DNA of 64,000 nt from Mycolicibacter virginiensis (GTDB taxonomy: Bacteria; Actinomycetota; Actinomycetes; Mycobacteriales; Mycobacteriaceae). The translations under genes were made by a program, and so were the position numbers. Shown piece by piece: positions 44,980 through 56,003 of the stretch. The stretch lies in contig NZ_CP092430.2 of the NCBI RefSeq assembly GCF_022374935.2, positions 310,001 through 374,000 of the forward strand, in the 5' to 3' direction. How positions within the stretch are numbered: the stretch's first letter is position 1; every line of letters begins with the position of its first letter. A model generated the notes under the pieces. That model ran no database searches and was not told the origin of the DNA. It worked only from the letters and a program-made list of their open reading frames with translations.

Positions 44980-45576
44980 TCAGAAGGTATCGACGTTGTC
45001 GATGCTGACCAGCATGCCGTGGCCGGTGCGGTCGTTGGTGAACCGTGTGCCGCTGATATCGGCGTTGATCGTCCAGCCTTGCGCCTGGTAGGTGAGGTAG
45101 TCGATGGTGACCACCGGGATATCGCCCAGGTTGCCCAACACCCACTGCACGGTGCCGTCGGCGCTGACGCTGACGCCGTTGGCGTGCTGTCCATCCTTGA
45201 GGGGTGTGTTGGTGAACTGCGCTTCACAGTCGACCTGTGGTGACGAGATCTGGCAGCGCGTCCGGCCGGATTTCGTCTCGATGAACACGTAGCCGTTGTC
45301 GTCAGGCGGCAGCGGAATGCCGTCCGCGGGCCGGTTCGGTGTGGCTGGCTTGGTCGGGCTGGTCGGGCTGGTCGGACTCGGTGGGCTCGGCGGTGCGGTA
45401 CTGGTACGCGGTGGCCGGAACGACGGCTCCGGCGGTCCTCCGCCGGGAGCGGCGGTCGGGTGACCGTCGACGGTGGTGCTGCAACCCGTTAGCAGCAGCC
45501 CGGCCGCCAGCGTCAGCTTTCCGGCCGTCCTGCGCTTCGACTGGTCTGGCACCCGCACTGATTCCCCCGCTGACAT
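44980..45576 (-). CDS. Putative lipoprotein
   Basis: This 198-residue protein starts at ATG 45576. The basic N-terminus and hydrophobic stretch end in the lipobox LLTGC with Cys32 as the lipidated residue. A Pro/Ser/Thr linker follows, then a globular domain of about 110 residues with a Cys pair (RCQISSPQVDC). It has no recognised enzymatic motif. Anchoring outside the membrane is expected. Confidence 0.75.
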   Translation of the reverse strand: MSAGESVRVPDQSKRRTAGKLTLAAGLLLTGCSTTVDGHPTAAPGGGPPEPSFRPPRTSTAPPSPPSPTSPTSPTKPATPNRPADGIPLPPDDNGYVFIETKSGRTRCQISSPQVDCEAQFTNTPLKDGQHANGVSVSADGTVQWVLGNLGDIPVVTIDYLTYQAQGWTINADISGTRFTNDRTGHGMLVSIDNVDTF

Positions 45577-45673
45577 ATGTTGCGGCCCAGCGTACGCATT
45601 CAGTGACATCAGTGGCTGTAGTGACGCGCGGTACTGCCGGTGCGACGCCCGCCGCTCCGGGAGGGGCCTGCGG

Positions 45674-45856
45674 TCAGGACAGATCCCGGAAGGCCAGCGC
45701 CGTACCGGCGACCGCCGCCACCGCGGCGAGCGCATAACCCACCATCGACCACCAGCCGGCGTGCAGGTAGGCGGTGACGGCCACGATCGCGATGGCGCAG
45801 AAGACCAGCGCCATTCCATACAGCGGGGGCTTGGCTGCGTAACGGTTGCGGGCCAT
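45674..45856 (-). CDS. Small two-helix membrane protein
   Basis: This 60-residue protein is made of two hydrophobic helices (YGMALVFCAIAIVAVTAYLH and MVGYALAAVAAVAGTALAF). It lies 15 bases after the amino acid permease gene on the same strand, so it is probably cotranscribed with it. It could be a small accessory subunit of the permease; this is inference from position only. Confidence 0.65.
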   Translation of the reverse strand: MARNRYAAKPPLYGMALVFCAIAIVAVTAYLHAGWWSMVGYALAAVAAVAGTALAFRDLS

Positions 45857-45871
45857 AGGTTTTCGGGCCTT

Positions 45872-47353
45872 CTACTCGTCTCGGTCCGGCTGCAAGGCCG
45901 CAGCCGATGTCTGTTCGGGAGGCGTCTCGGCGAGCGCGGCCGCGGCCTGCACTCGTCCGCGCACCAGATACCAGCCGATGATCAGTGCCGGCGTACCGAT
46001 GAGCAGCACTCCCCGCACGAACGGGCCGCTGCGCTGATCAAACAGCATCAGGACCAGCACGCCGGCCAGGAACGCCAAGGTCACGTATCCGCTGTAGGGT
46101 GCCAGCGGCATTCGGAACGACGGGCGTTTCAGCACCCCGGCGTTGGCCAGCCGGAGCAACCGCAGCTGGCAGGCCACGATCGTCGCCCACGCTGCCATGA
46201 CTCCGACCGCGGCGATGTTGAGCACGATCTCGAAGGCTTGTCCGGGGCGCAGCGCGTTGAGGAGGACGCCCAGCAGGCCGACGCCACTGGTCAGCAGGAT
46301 GCCGCCGTAAGGCACCCCGTTCTTGGAGATCTTGGCGGTGAACGCCGGGCCGCTGCCGTTGACCGCCATCGAGCGCAGGATCCGCCCCGTGGAGTAGAGC
46401 CCGGCGTTGAGGCTGGAGAACGCGGCGGTCAGCACCACCAGGTTCATCAGACTGCCTGCGCCGGTGAAACCGACCTTGGAGAAGAACGTGACGAAGGGGC
46501 TCTGGTGCTCCTTGAAAGCGGTGTAGGGCAGCAGCAGTGCCAGGAGGACCACCGATCCCACGTAGAAGATCGCGATGCGGGCCACCACCGAGTTGATCGC
46601 CCGCGGCATGACCTTCTCGGGGTTCGGGGTCTCGCCGGCGGCGGTGCCGACCAGTTCGACCCCGGCATAGGAGAACACCACCCCGGAAGTCACCAACACC
46701 AGCGGGAGCAAGCCGGTCGGCAGGAGTCCACCGTTCTCGGTCAAGAGGTGCAGGCCGGTCTCCTGGCCGTCGACCTGGTACCGGCCGCCCAGGAAGATGG
46801 TGCCGACCACCAGGAACGTCAGCAGCGCGAGAACCTTGATCAGCGCGGCCCAGAACTCCAGCTCCCCGAAGAGCTTCACCGAGATCAGGTTCATCGACAG
46901 CACCGCCAACAGGGCGATCAGGGCCAGCGTCCACTGTGGGATCACCTCGAACAGGTGCCAGTAGTGGAAGTAGCTGGCGATCGCGGTGGTGTCGACGATG
47001 CCGGTCATCGACCAGTTCAGGAAGTACAGCCACCCCGCGACGTAGGCGGTTTTCTCGCCGAAGAATTCGCGAGCGTACGAGACGAACGATCCCGGCGACG
47101 GCCGGTGCAGCACCAGCTCGCCGAGTGCGCGCAGGATGAGGAAGGCAAAGGCGCCGCAGATCGCGTAGACGATGAACAGGGCCGGCCCGGCCGAGGCGAG
47201 CCGGCCGCCGGCGCCGAGGAACAGTCCCGTCCCGATGGCGCCGCCCAGCGCAATCATCTGCAGCTGCCGCGGGGCTAGGTCCTTGTGGTAGCCCTCGTTC
47301 TCACGGGTCAGTGCAGTGGAGGGAGCAAGGTGGGAATTGGGGGCGTGTGCCAT
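45872..47353 (-). CDS. ansP2: Amino acid permease, AnsP2/CycA type (APC family)
   Basis: This 493-residue transporter has 12 membrane helices and the APC consensus ([20 protein letters not shown] in helix 1, [20 protein letters not shown] in helix 6). Close relatives are the asparagine permease AnsP2 (Rv0346c) and the D-serine/D-alanine/glycine carrier CycA; sequence alone does not separate them, and synteny with Rv0346c favours AnsP2. It is an inner-membrane proton symporter by family. Confidence 0.85.
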   Translation of the reverse strand: MAHAPNSHLAPSTALTRENEGYHKDLAPRQLQMIALGGAIGTGLFLGAGGRLASAGPALFIVYAICGAFAFLILRALGELVLHRPSPGSFVSYAREFFGEKTAYVAGWLYFLNWSMTGIVDTTAIASYFHYWHLFEVIPQWTLALIALLAVLSMNLISVKLFGELEFWAALIKVLALLTFLVVGTIFLGGRYQVDGQETGLHLLTENGGLLPTGLLPLVLVTSGVVFSYAGVELVGTAAGETPNPEKVMPRAINSVVARIAIFYVGSVVLLALLLPYTAFKEHQSPFVTFFSKVGFTGAGSLMNLVVLTAAFSSLNAGLYSTGRILRSMAVNGSGPAFTAKISKNGVPYGGILLTSGVGLLGVLLNALRPGQAFEIVLNIAAVGVMAAWATIVACQLRLLRLANAGVLKRPSFRMPLAPYSGYVTLAFLAGVLVLMLFDQRSGPFVRGVLLIGTPALIIGWYLVRGRVQAAAALAETPPEQTSAAALQPDRDE

Positions 47354-47923
47354 CGCGCTATTTACCGTGCCTGTCGTCGTGAGGTTCGTGCCATGGTGTC
47401 AGAGGCTGGCATGCGTAGGCCAGCTTTGATGTTCGCGACGCTCAGGGTTTTCACGGCAAATTGTCTAAGCGGGTGTCGTTTTCGGGGTCGAGATATTGGC
47501 GAAATACCCTGTTCAATTCCGGGTAGTGCGGCCTATTTCCGCGATTGCCCGCCAACCGTCGAGGCGATATGTCGTTGTTAGGCATGGGTGGTCGCCGTGG
47601 TGTCTAAATTTCCATGTAAACGACCATCGTTTCAGTAGGGCGACCTCATCGGCCCTTCTGCCAGCTGTTGATCACCTGTGTGAAACCTAATTCATCCGTC
47701 GGTATGTGAGTCAGATCAACTATGCGCCCCACCGCAGCAGGTTCGTAGGTGCCGTCCAGTCAGGCGGGGCAGGCGCCGCCGATGGCGTACCCGGCGGCCC
47801 GGCACGCCCGGGACCCCGGCCTCCTAGCCCAGGCCGGGTTCGTCGACGCCGCTTCGCCGATCCGATGGACACGGTCGAGCGGATCGCGCGCCCGCTGCTC
47901 GACGGGTGACTACGGTTGCGGTT
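47354..47923. other. 570-base intergenic stretch between permease and MmcQ-like gene
   Basis: No supported gene is visible. The part 47440-47700 is clearly lower in GC than its surroundings. It contains a 6-3-6 palindrome, AAACGA-CCA-TCGTTT (47618-47632), which could be an operator for either divergent gene. The last 150 bases are GC-rich again and have codon-like structure but no credible start, so a gene remnant is possible. Confidence 0.5.
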
Positions 47924-48352
47924 ATGGCCGATCGACCCGCGGTAGTCGCAGACGTGCACGAGATTGCCGCTTCGATGCCCCATGTCACCAGAATCGAAGG
48001 GCCGAAAGGCAATTCCATCTATCAAGTGGGCGGCAAGTCGTTCGTGTTCTTCCGTACTCCGCGGCCCGACGCCAAGAACCCCGCTACGGGTGAGGCCTAC
48101 CCCGATGTCATCGTGATCTGGGTCGAATCCGACGCCGACAAACAGGCCCTCATCCAGGACCCCGCAAGGCCGTTTTTCAGCACGGATCATTTCAACGGCC
48201 ATCTGTCCGTTCTGGTTCGGGAGGCAGACCTGCACGCGATCAGCAAGAGCGAACTGGCCGAAGTAGTCCAGGACGCTTGGCTTTCTCGAGCCTCGAATAG
48301 ACGGAGGGCGGCCTGGCTGGCTACCCACTGCGCCGATGGTCCGGGCCGATGA
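47924..48352 (+). CDS. MmcQ/YjbR-like DNA-binding-fold protein
   Basis: This 142-residue protein begins with the family's helix (VVADVHEIAASMPHVTRIEG) and continues with SFVFFRTPRPD and VIVIWVESDADKQALI. MmcQ/YjbR folds like a double-stranded-DNA-binding domain, but its role is not established. ATG 47924 is chosen to fit the family N-terminus; GTG 47906 is an alternative. Its stop overlaps the next gene (ATGA), so it is coupled to the monooxygenase. Confidence 0.75.
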   Translation: MADRPAVVADVHEIAASMPHVTRIEGPKGNSIYQVGGKSFVFFRTPRPDAKNPATGEAYPDVIVIWVESDADKQALIQDPARPFFSTDHFNGHLSVLVREADLHAISKSELAEVVQDAWLSRASNRRRAAWLATHCADGPGR

Positions 48353-49512
48353 GCAAGCGAATCGGTGTGGTGGGGGCGGGCATCGCCGGGCTGGCGACCG
48401 CGATCGGGCTCCAGCGTCGCGGTCACGACGTCACCGTTGTCGAACAACGGACCGACACCTCATCGGGTGCCGGCATCAGCATCTGGCCGAATGCTCTGGC
48501 CGCCCTGGATCGCCTCGGCCTGGGTGATGAGGTCCGTGCGGCGGGCGGCCGGATCACCGCGGGCGCGGCGCGCTGGTACGACGGTTCGTGGCTGCGTCGT
48601 CCCGCGGCCGAACGGATGGTCCGGGCACTTGGTGAACCGCTGGTGGTGGTGCAGCGCTCGCTGCTTCGCGACATCCTGACCGATGCGCTGACGGCGGGCA
48701 GCTTGCACTACGGGCTTGCCGCCACGGACGTCACGATGGCGGGAGGCGGTGTAGCGCTGCAACTCTCGGATGACACGGTCATTACGTTCGACGCTGTCGT
48801 CGGCGCCGACGGCATCCATTCGGTTCTGGCTCGCCACCTCAACGGTCCGCTGCGCCGGCGCTACGTCGGCTACACAGCATGGCGTGGAATCGCTGCCTAT
48901 GCCCTGGATCCCGACCTGGCGGGCGAGACGATGGGGCCCGGAATCGAGACCGGGCACGTGCCGATGGGGCCGGATCTGACCTATTGGTTTGCCACCGAGC
49001 GGGTCCCCGAGGGGCAACGAGCGCCCGAGGGGGAATTGGCCTACCTGCGAGCCAAGTTCGCCCGGTGGTGTGAGCCCATCCCGAGCATGCTTGCCGCAAC
49101 CGCGCCCGCCGACGTGTTGCGCGACGACCTCTACGACCGCGGAGCCGCCCGCCACTGGGCGCGCGGCCCGATCGTTCTGGTCGGCGACGCGGCCCATCCC
49201 ATGCGTCCGCATCTGGGGCAGGGCGGCTGCCAGGGCCTGGAAGACGCCGCCATCCTGGCTGAATTCGTTGACCAGGCACCCGATCTGCCCACCGCGTTCG
49301 CCCGCTTCGTCGCCTTCCGTCGGCCGCGGGTGACCCCGCTGGTCCGGGAGTCGGCATGGTTCGGCAAAGTCGTCAACGCGCGGCCCGGCTTCCTCAGCGC
49401 CGCCGCCAGCCGCGCCACCGGTCTGATTCCCGAAACACTTCTGATGCGGCACCTGGCGACGATCGCCGCAGGGTCGGCGTTTGTGCTGCCGCCGACGGGA
49501 GTGCCGCGATGA
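48349..49512 (+). CDS. FAD-dependent aromatic-type monooxygenase
   Basis: This 387-residue protein of the PHBH-like flavoprotein family has GAGIAGLATAIGLQRRG (FAD Rossmann), GADGIHSVLARH (DG motif) and LVGDAAHPMRPHLGQGGCQG (GD motif). It would hydroxylate an aromatic or polycyclic substrate using NAD(P)H. It overlaps both neighbours by four bases, forming a tightly coupled three-gene unit with the MmcQ-like protein and the P450. Confidence 0.88.
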   Translation: MSKRIGVVGAGIAGLATAIGLQRRGHDVTVVEQRTDTSSGAGISIWPNALAALDRLGLGDEVRAAGGRITAGAARWYDGSWLRRPAAERMVRALGEPLVVVQRSLLRDILTDALTAGSLHYGLAATDVTMAGGGVALQLSDDTVITFDAVVGADGIHSVLARHLNGPLRRRYVGYTAWRGIAAYALDPDLAGETMGPGIETGHVPMGPDLTYWFATERVPEGQRAPEGELAYLRAKFARWCEPIPSMLAATAPADVLRDDLYDRGAARHWARGPIVLVGDAAHPMRPHLGQGGCQGLEDAAILAEFVDQAPDLPTAFARFVAFRRPRVTPLVRESAWFGKVVNARPGFLSAAASRATGLIPETLLMRHLATIAAGSAFVLPPTGVPR

Positions 49513-50783
49513 GGCCAGGTTTGTGGGTTCGGTGGGCACTGTTGCAGGGGTTCCCGCGCGCGTTTCTTGCGGTGCAGGCGCGGCGCGGCGACCCGATGGC
49601 ACGCTTGCTCATCGGTCCGGTGCGGGGCGGCGACCCGGAACCGCTGACCGAACAGATCCGTGCGCGTGGTCGATTGACGCGCACGCCGTTCGTCTCGGTG
49701 ACGGCCGACCATGAGCTGTGCCGGGCAATCCTGCGCGATGACAGGTTCGGAGCGAGTAACCCGGCCAATATCAATCTGCCCAAGGCGACTCGCTGGTTGA
49801 TCGACCGAACGGACCCGGGGCTGCCGAATCCGGCTGAGCCGCCCTCGATGCTGGTGGTCGATCCGCCCGACCACACGCGTTACCGGCGCGCGGTGGTGCG
49901 CGCGTTTACGCCTCGTGCGATCGACAAGTTGCGGACCCGGATCGTCGAGATCACCCATGAGCTGCTGGATCGGATGGAATCGGCAACGCGTCCGGATCTG
50001 ATCGCCGACTTCGCGGGGCCCTTACCGGCGTTGATCATTGCCGAGATTCTCGGAATCCCCGAGGAGCAGCGGTCGCAGATGCTCGCCCGAGGTGATCGTG
50101 GCGCACCGTTGCTCGATATCGGGGTGTCGTGGAGCACCTTTCGCTGTGCCATGCAGTCCCTGCGGGAGAACGATCACGAGTTCAGCGACCACATCGAACG
50201 GTTGCGCAACAACCCCGGCGACGATATCTACAGCCAGATCATCCGCGACGGGGACCTCGACCGACGCGAACTGGGTGTGACGGCACTGCTGCTCGCCGGT
50301 GCGGGTTTCGAGACCACCATCAACCTCATCGGCAACGCGATCGTGCTGTTGCTGCGCCACCGGGAACAGTTGGCGAAACTGCGCGAGGACCCCCAATTGT
50401 GGCCGGGCGCGGTCGAGGAAGTCCTGCGCTTCGACAGCCCAGTGCAGATGACGTCGCGCAACGCCCTCTGTGATCTTGAGCTTGCGGGGTATGACCTCAC
50501 CGCCGGCGAAACGGTGGCGCTACTGCTGGGCGGCGCCAACCGCGACCCCGGCGTCTTCGATGATCCCGGCCGCTTCGACGTCACCCGGGCCAACGCCAAA
50601 GAGCATCTGTCGTTCAGCAGCGGGATTCACGCCTGCCTCGGCGCCAACCTGGCCCGGATGGAAGCCACCATCGCGTTGCAGGCGTTGTTCGAACGATTCC
50701 CTGACCTGCAGCTCGACGGACCTCCGACGCCCCGCGGGCTGGCCACGCTGCACGGATTCCGGCGCATTCCGGCGACCGTCTGA
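49509..50783 (+). CDS. Cytochrome P450
   Basis: This 424-residue protein has the I-helix oxygen motif LLAGAGFETT, EEVLR (ExxR) and the haem loop FSSGIHACLG with the axial Cys376. It is soluble, of the bacterial class that needs a separate ferredoxin; none is encoded nearby. The start ATG overlaps the monooxygenase stop (ATGA). Partner oxidations with the flavin monooxygenase on one substrate are likely but the substrate is unknown. Confidence 0.9.
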   Translation: MRPGLWVRWALLQGFPRAFLAVQARRGDPMARLLIGPVRGGDPEPLTEQIRARGRLTRTPFVSVTADHELCRAILRDDRFGASNPANINLPKATRWLIDRTDPGLPNPAEPPSMLVVDPPDHTRYRRAVVRAFTPRAIDKLRTRIVEITHELLDRMESATRPDLIADFAGPLPALIIAEILGIPEEQRSQMLARGDRGAPLLDIGVSWSTFRCAMQSLRENDHEFSDHIERLRNNPGDDIYSQIIRDGDLDRRELGVTALLLAGAGFETTINLIGNAIVLLLRHREQLAKLREDPQLWPGAVEEVLRFDSPVQMTSRNALCDLELAGYDLTAGETVALLLGGANRDPGVFDDPGRFDVTRANAKEHLSFSSGIHACLGANLARMEATIALQALFERFPDLQLDGPPTPRGLATLHGFRRIPATV

Positions 50784-50824
50784 GCACGGGCGCTGTCCGC
50801 CGGACCGGCGCAGGGTTTCGTCGC

Positions 50825-50851
50825 GGGAACAAACTGCGGACCCGGCCCGTT
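50825..50851 (+). promoter_or_regulatory. SigH/SigE-type promoter of the dnaK operon
   Basis: GGGAACA (50825-50831), 16 bases, then CGTT (50848-50851) match the mycobacterial SigH consensus. The same spacing occurs before clpB. It lies about 120 bases upstream of dnaK. Confidence 0.7.
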
Positions 50852-50865
50852 GACCTCTTCGACAA

Positions 50866-50886
50866 GTTGAGTCACAAGCACTCAAG
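50866..50886. promoter_or_regulatory. HAIR element (HspR operator)
   Basis: GTTGAGT-CACAAGC-ACTCAAG differs from the CTTGAGT-N7-ACTCAAG consensus at one base. It lies just downstream of the SigH-like promoter, where HspR would block transcription of dnaK-hspR. Confidence 0.85.
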
Positions 50887-50920
50887 TCTGGGTTGACAGC
50901 CAAGCTGCCGAGGGAGCATC

Positions 50921-50941
50921 CTTGAGCGCAGTCCGCTCAGA
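50921..50941. promoter_or_regulatory. Degenerate second HAIR element
   Basis: CTTGAGC-GCAGTCC-GCTCAGA keeps five of seven arm pairs and lies 33 bases upstream of dnaK. Confidence 0.5.
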
Positions 50942-50973
50942 CTAGGGATATCGTCTACCAGGGAGGAACCACA

Positions 50974-52823
<1,850 letters not shown>

Positions 52824-52827
<4 letters not shown>

Positions 52828-53444
52828 GCGAAGAGAACTCACGCGAACAGTCTCCGGAGACCATCACCGTCACCGACAAGCGGCGCATTGACCCGGAAAC
52901 CGGTGAGGTGCGGGAGAGTTCCTCCGGGCCGGCCCCTAGTGGGCCGGCGCCGGAGGAACGCGCCGCCAGCGACGACCAGGCCGACCAGGTCGCCGAGCTG
53001 ACCGCCGACCTGCAGCGGGTACAGGCGGACTTCGCCAACTACCGCAAGCGGGCGCTGCGCGATCAGCAAGGTGTCGCCGACCGGGCCAAGGCCGCAGTGG
53101 TGACCGAATTTCTCGGGATCCTCGACGACCTGGACCGTGCCCGCAGCCACGGCGATTTGGAAGCGGGTCCGCTGAAAGCAGTGGCGGACAAGCTGACCGG
53201 TGTGCTCACTGGAATGGGACTGACATCGTTCGGCGCCGAGGGCGACGAGTTCGACCCGTCGCTGCACGAGGCGGTCCAGCATGAGGGCGACGGGACACAC
53301 TCGGTGATCGGCACCGTCCTGCGGCAGGGCTACAAGCTCGGCGAGCAGGTGCTGCGGCACGCGATGGTCGGGGTGGTCGACACCGTCCCGGACGCCGGTG
53401 CCAACGGAGCGGTTGTCGACGGCGACACTGCTGAAGAGAATTGA
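52824..53444 (+). CDS. grpE: Nucleotide exchange factor GrpE
   Basis: This 206-residue protein is somewhat shorter than in M. tuberculosis (235). It has an acidic N-terminus, a coiled-coil ([21 protein letters not shown] starts it) and the beta-domain with [12 protein letters not shown] and [20 protein letters not shown]. It releases ADP from DnaK. The GTG start overlaps the dnaK stop. Confidence 0.96.
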
Positions 53445-53465
53445 CAGGTAAGGAGGTGACGCGGC

Positions 53466-54662
53466 GTGGCTCAGCGCGAATGGGTCGAAAAGGACTTCTA
53501 TAAGGAGTTGGGCGTCTCCTCCGACGCCAGCGAGAAAGAGATCAAGAGCGCCTACCGCAAGTTGGCCTCCGAACTGCATCCGGACCGCAACCCCAACAAC
53601 CCGGCTGCCGCCGACCGCTTCAAGGCGGTTTCCGAGGCCTACAGCGTGTTGTCCGATGAGGCCAAACGCAAGGAGTACGACGAGACCCGTCGGCTGTTCG
53701 CCGGTGGCGGGTTCGGGCGGCGCTTCAACGGTGGCGGCGGATTCGGCGGCGGCAACTTCGATCGGTTCTCCACCGGCGGCGACGGCAGCGAATTTAACCT
53801 CAACGACCTGTTCGGCGCCGCCGGGCAGACCGGTGGGGCCAACATCGGTGATCTCTTCGGCGGCCTGTTCGGGCGTGGCGCGCAGCAGCGGCCCAGCCGG
53901 CCGCGGCGCGGCAACGACCTGGAGACCGACTCCGAGCTGAGCTTCCTGGAAGCCACCAAGGGCGTCGAGATGCCGCTGCGGCTGACCAGTGCCGCGCCGT
54001 GCACCAACTGTCATGGCAGCGGTGCCCGGCCAGGTACCAGCCCCCGGGTCTGCGTCTCTTGCAACGGATCCGGAGTGATCAGCAGCAATCAGGGCGCTTT
54101 TGGATTCTCGGAGCCGTGTACCGACTGCCGTGGCAGTGGGTCGATCATCGAGCACCCGTGTTCGGAGTGCAAGGGAACCGGGCGGGCAGCGCGAACCCGC
54201 ACCATCAATGTGCGGATTCCCCCGGGTGTCGAAGACGGCCAGCGGATTCGGCTGGCGGGCCAGGGTGAGGCCGGTCTGCGTGGGGCGCCGTCGGGTGATC
54301 TGTACGTGACGGTGCGAGTGCGCCCGGACAAGGTCTTCGGGCGCGACGGCGACGACCTGACGGTCACCATCCCGGTGAGCTTCTCCGAGCTTGCCTTGGG
54401 TACCACGCTGTCGGTCCCGACACTGGACGGCAAAGTCGGTGTGCGGGTGCCGAAGGGAACCGCCGATGGGCGGATTCTGCGGGTACGGGGGCGCGGCGTG
54501 CCCAAGCGCGGCGGCGGAAGTGGCGACCTACTGGTCACCGTCAAGGTCGCGGTCCCACCGAATCTGGAGGGCCAGGCGCAAGAGGCGCTCGAGGCGTACG
54601 CGGCAGCGGAGCAGGCCAGCGGGTTCGACCCGCGGGCCGGATGGGCGGGTAATCGCTCATGA
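53466..54662 (+). CDS. dnaJ1: Co-chaperone DnaJ1
   Basis: This 398-residue type I Hsp40 has a J domain with HPD in [10 protein letters not shown] (near residue 38), a Gly/Phe-rich linker and four zinc-finger repeats ([32 protein letters not shown]), then the C-terminal substrate domain. It stimulates DnaK. The start is GTG 53466, preceded by AAGGAGG. The stop overlaps hspR (ATGA). Confidence 0.96.
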   Translation: MAQREWVEKDFYKELGVSSDASEKEIKSAYRKLASELHPDRNPNNPAAADRFKAVSEAYSVLSDEAKRKEYDETRRLFAGGGFGRRFNGGGGFGGGNFDRFSTGGDGSEFNLNDLFGAAGQTGGANIGDLFGGLFGRGAQQRPSRPRRGNDLETDSELSFLEATKGVEMPLRLTSAAPCTNCHGSGARPGTSPRVCVSCNGSGVISSNQGAFGFSEPCTDCRGSGSIIEHPCSECKGTGRAARTRTINVRIPPGVEDGQRIRLAGQGEAGLRGAPSGDLYVTVRVRPDKVFGRDGDDLTVTIPVSFSELALGTTLSVPTLDGKVGVRVPKGTADGRILRVRGRGVPKRGGGSGDLLVTVKVAVPPNLEGQAQEALEAYAAAEQASGFDPRAGWAGNRS

Positions 54663-55030
54663 GCAAATCGGACAATGCCCGCACTTTCCTGATCTCGGTG
54701 GCTGCCGAGCTGGCCGGGATGCACGCGCAGACGCTGCGGACCTATGACCGGATCGGTTTGGTGAGTCCGCAGCGCAGCTCCGGCGGCGGACGCCGCTACT
54801 CCGAACGTGACGTCGACATGCTGCGCGAGGTGCAGCGGCTTTCGCACGACGAAGGCGTCAACCTCGCCGGCATCAAACGGATCATCGAGCTGACCAATCA
54901 GGTCGAGGCGCTGCAGTCGCGGGTCAAAGAGATGACGGCGGAGTTGGAGATGTTGCGCGCCAACCAGCGTCGAGAGATCGCGGTGGTGCCTAAGAGCACC
55001 GCCGTGGTGGTCTGGCAGCCGCGCCGCTAG
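54659..55030 (+). CDS. hspR: MerR-family heat-shock repressor HspR
   Basis: This 123-residue protein has a MerR helix-turn-helix ([20 protein letters not shown]), a wing and a coiled-coil ([19 protein letters not shown]). HspR represses the dnaK operon and clpB through HAIR sites with DnaK as corepressor; HAIR sites are present before both in this window. It is translationally coupled to dnaJ1. Confidence 0.96.
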   Translation: MSKSDNARTFLISVAAELAGMHAQTLRTYDRIGLVSPQRSSGGGRRYSERDVDMLREVQRLSHDEGVNLAGIKRIIELTNQVEALQSRVKEMTAELEMLRANQRREIAVVPKSTAVVVWQPRR

Positions 55031-55039
55031 CCGTTTGTC

Positions 55040-55104
55040 TCGTTGACTCTGCGTCCACCAGGCACCTCTCTCGCACTTTTGCCTGGTACACGCAGAGTCA
55101 ACGA
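55040..55104. terminator. Long imperfect hairpin between hspR and convergent epimerase gene
   Basis: TCGTTGACTCTGCGT (55040-55054) pairs perfectly with ACGCAGAGTCAACGA (55090-55104). Inside it, ACCAGGCA (55057-55064) pairs with TGCCTGGT (55080-55087). The loop is 15 bases. The right arm contains the stop codon of the convergent epimerase gene. It is probably a bidirectional terminator; there is no U-tract. Confidence 0.75.
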
Positions 55105-56000
55105 ACTCGGATGGAGAATTGGGCTACGCCGGGCTGTCCAAAACGGGCCACCGGGTAGCCGCCGCGGCGCAGCGCGTCGGTGGGTGCGGCCATGGGTTCG
55201 AAACAGACCACGGCTTCGGTGGCCGGCGCATAGATCTGCGCCGCCGGATAGCCCTGGTCGAACCGCACCTCAATGCGCCGACCGCCGCCGGAGACTGCGA
55301 ACACAGCTCCAGGTTCCACTTCGTCGAAACCGTGGTCGAACACGTTGTCGCCCAACAATTGTGTCGACGGCGGGTGCGGAGCGAGCGCGCCGGTCGGGAT
55401 GTTGTGTGCGTCAACGATCCGGGACCGCATCGTCGGGGTCTCGATGACCCACTGCGCCCTGCGCACACCGGGAAGCTGAAGGTAAGGGTGAAAGCCGAAG
55501 CACAGCGGCACCGCCGTCTCGCTGGTGGCGGTGACCGTGGTGCGCACCGTCAAAGTGCGGTCCGCCAATGTGATGGCCAGCTCCAGCAGATGCGGGAACG
55601 GGAACGTCGCCAGCAGATCCGGGCGGGCTCCGAAGTCGATTTCCGCGGTCAACGCCGATGCCGAGCGCGCGCTCACCCGCCAGTCGGCATCCCCGGCGAG
55701 GGTGCCGTGGATCGGGGCGCCGTATTCGTCGGTGTGCACCCCGCCGACCCCAGGAGTGAGCGTTACCTCCGCGGAATCGACCCGGTAGTCGTTGCCGCTC
55801 AAGCGATTCGCCCAGGGATATAACAGCGGAATTCCCATGGTCTTCTGCTCGGCAACGTAGGCGGCCACGCCCCGGCGCTGGCCGAGCAGTTCCACGCCGT
55901 CGTCGCACAGTGACGTCCCGATCATGCCGGCGTTAGGGAAGAATGTCGCCGTCAGCGACGACGACGGATCGATCAACACGCACGGCTCGAGATCAGTCAC
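55098..56000 (-). CDS. Aldose 1-epimerase (GalM-like)
   Basis: This 300-residue protein has the mutarotase fold motifs: NRLSG, PIHGTLAGD and FGFHPYLQ with the two histidines, and CFEPMAAP with the catalytic Glu. It would interconvert alpha and beta anomers of a sugar. It follows the flavohemoglobin gene with three bases between and is surely cotranscribed with it. The sugar substrate is not known. Confidence 0.87.
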   Translation of the reverse strand: MTDLEPCVLIDPSSSLTATFFPNAGMIGTSLCDDGVELLGQRRGVAAYVAEQKTMGIPLLYPWANRLSGNDYRVDSAEVTLTPGVGGVHTDEYGAPIHGTLAGDADWRVSARSASALTAEIDFGARPDLLATFPFPHLLELAITLADRTLTVRTTVTATSETAVPLCFGFHPYLQLPGVRRAQWVIETPTMRSRIVDAHNIPTGALAPHPPSTQLLGDNVFDHGFDEVEPGAVFAVSGGGRRIEVRFDQGYPAAQIYAPATEAVVCFEPMAAPTDALRRGGYPVARFGQPGVAQFSIRVR

Positions 56001-56003
56001 TTC

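Noticed and set aside
49356..49508. Extended N-terminus for the P450
   Set aside because: The extension lies within the monooxygenase coding region; the ATGA overlap at 49509 is a better start.
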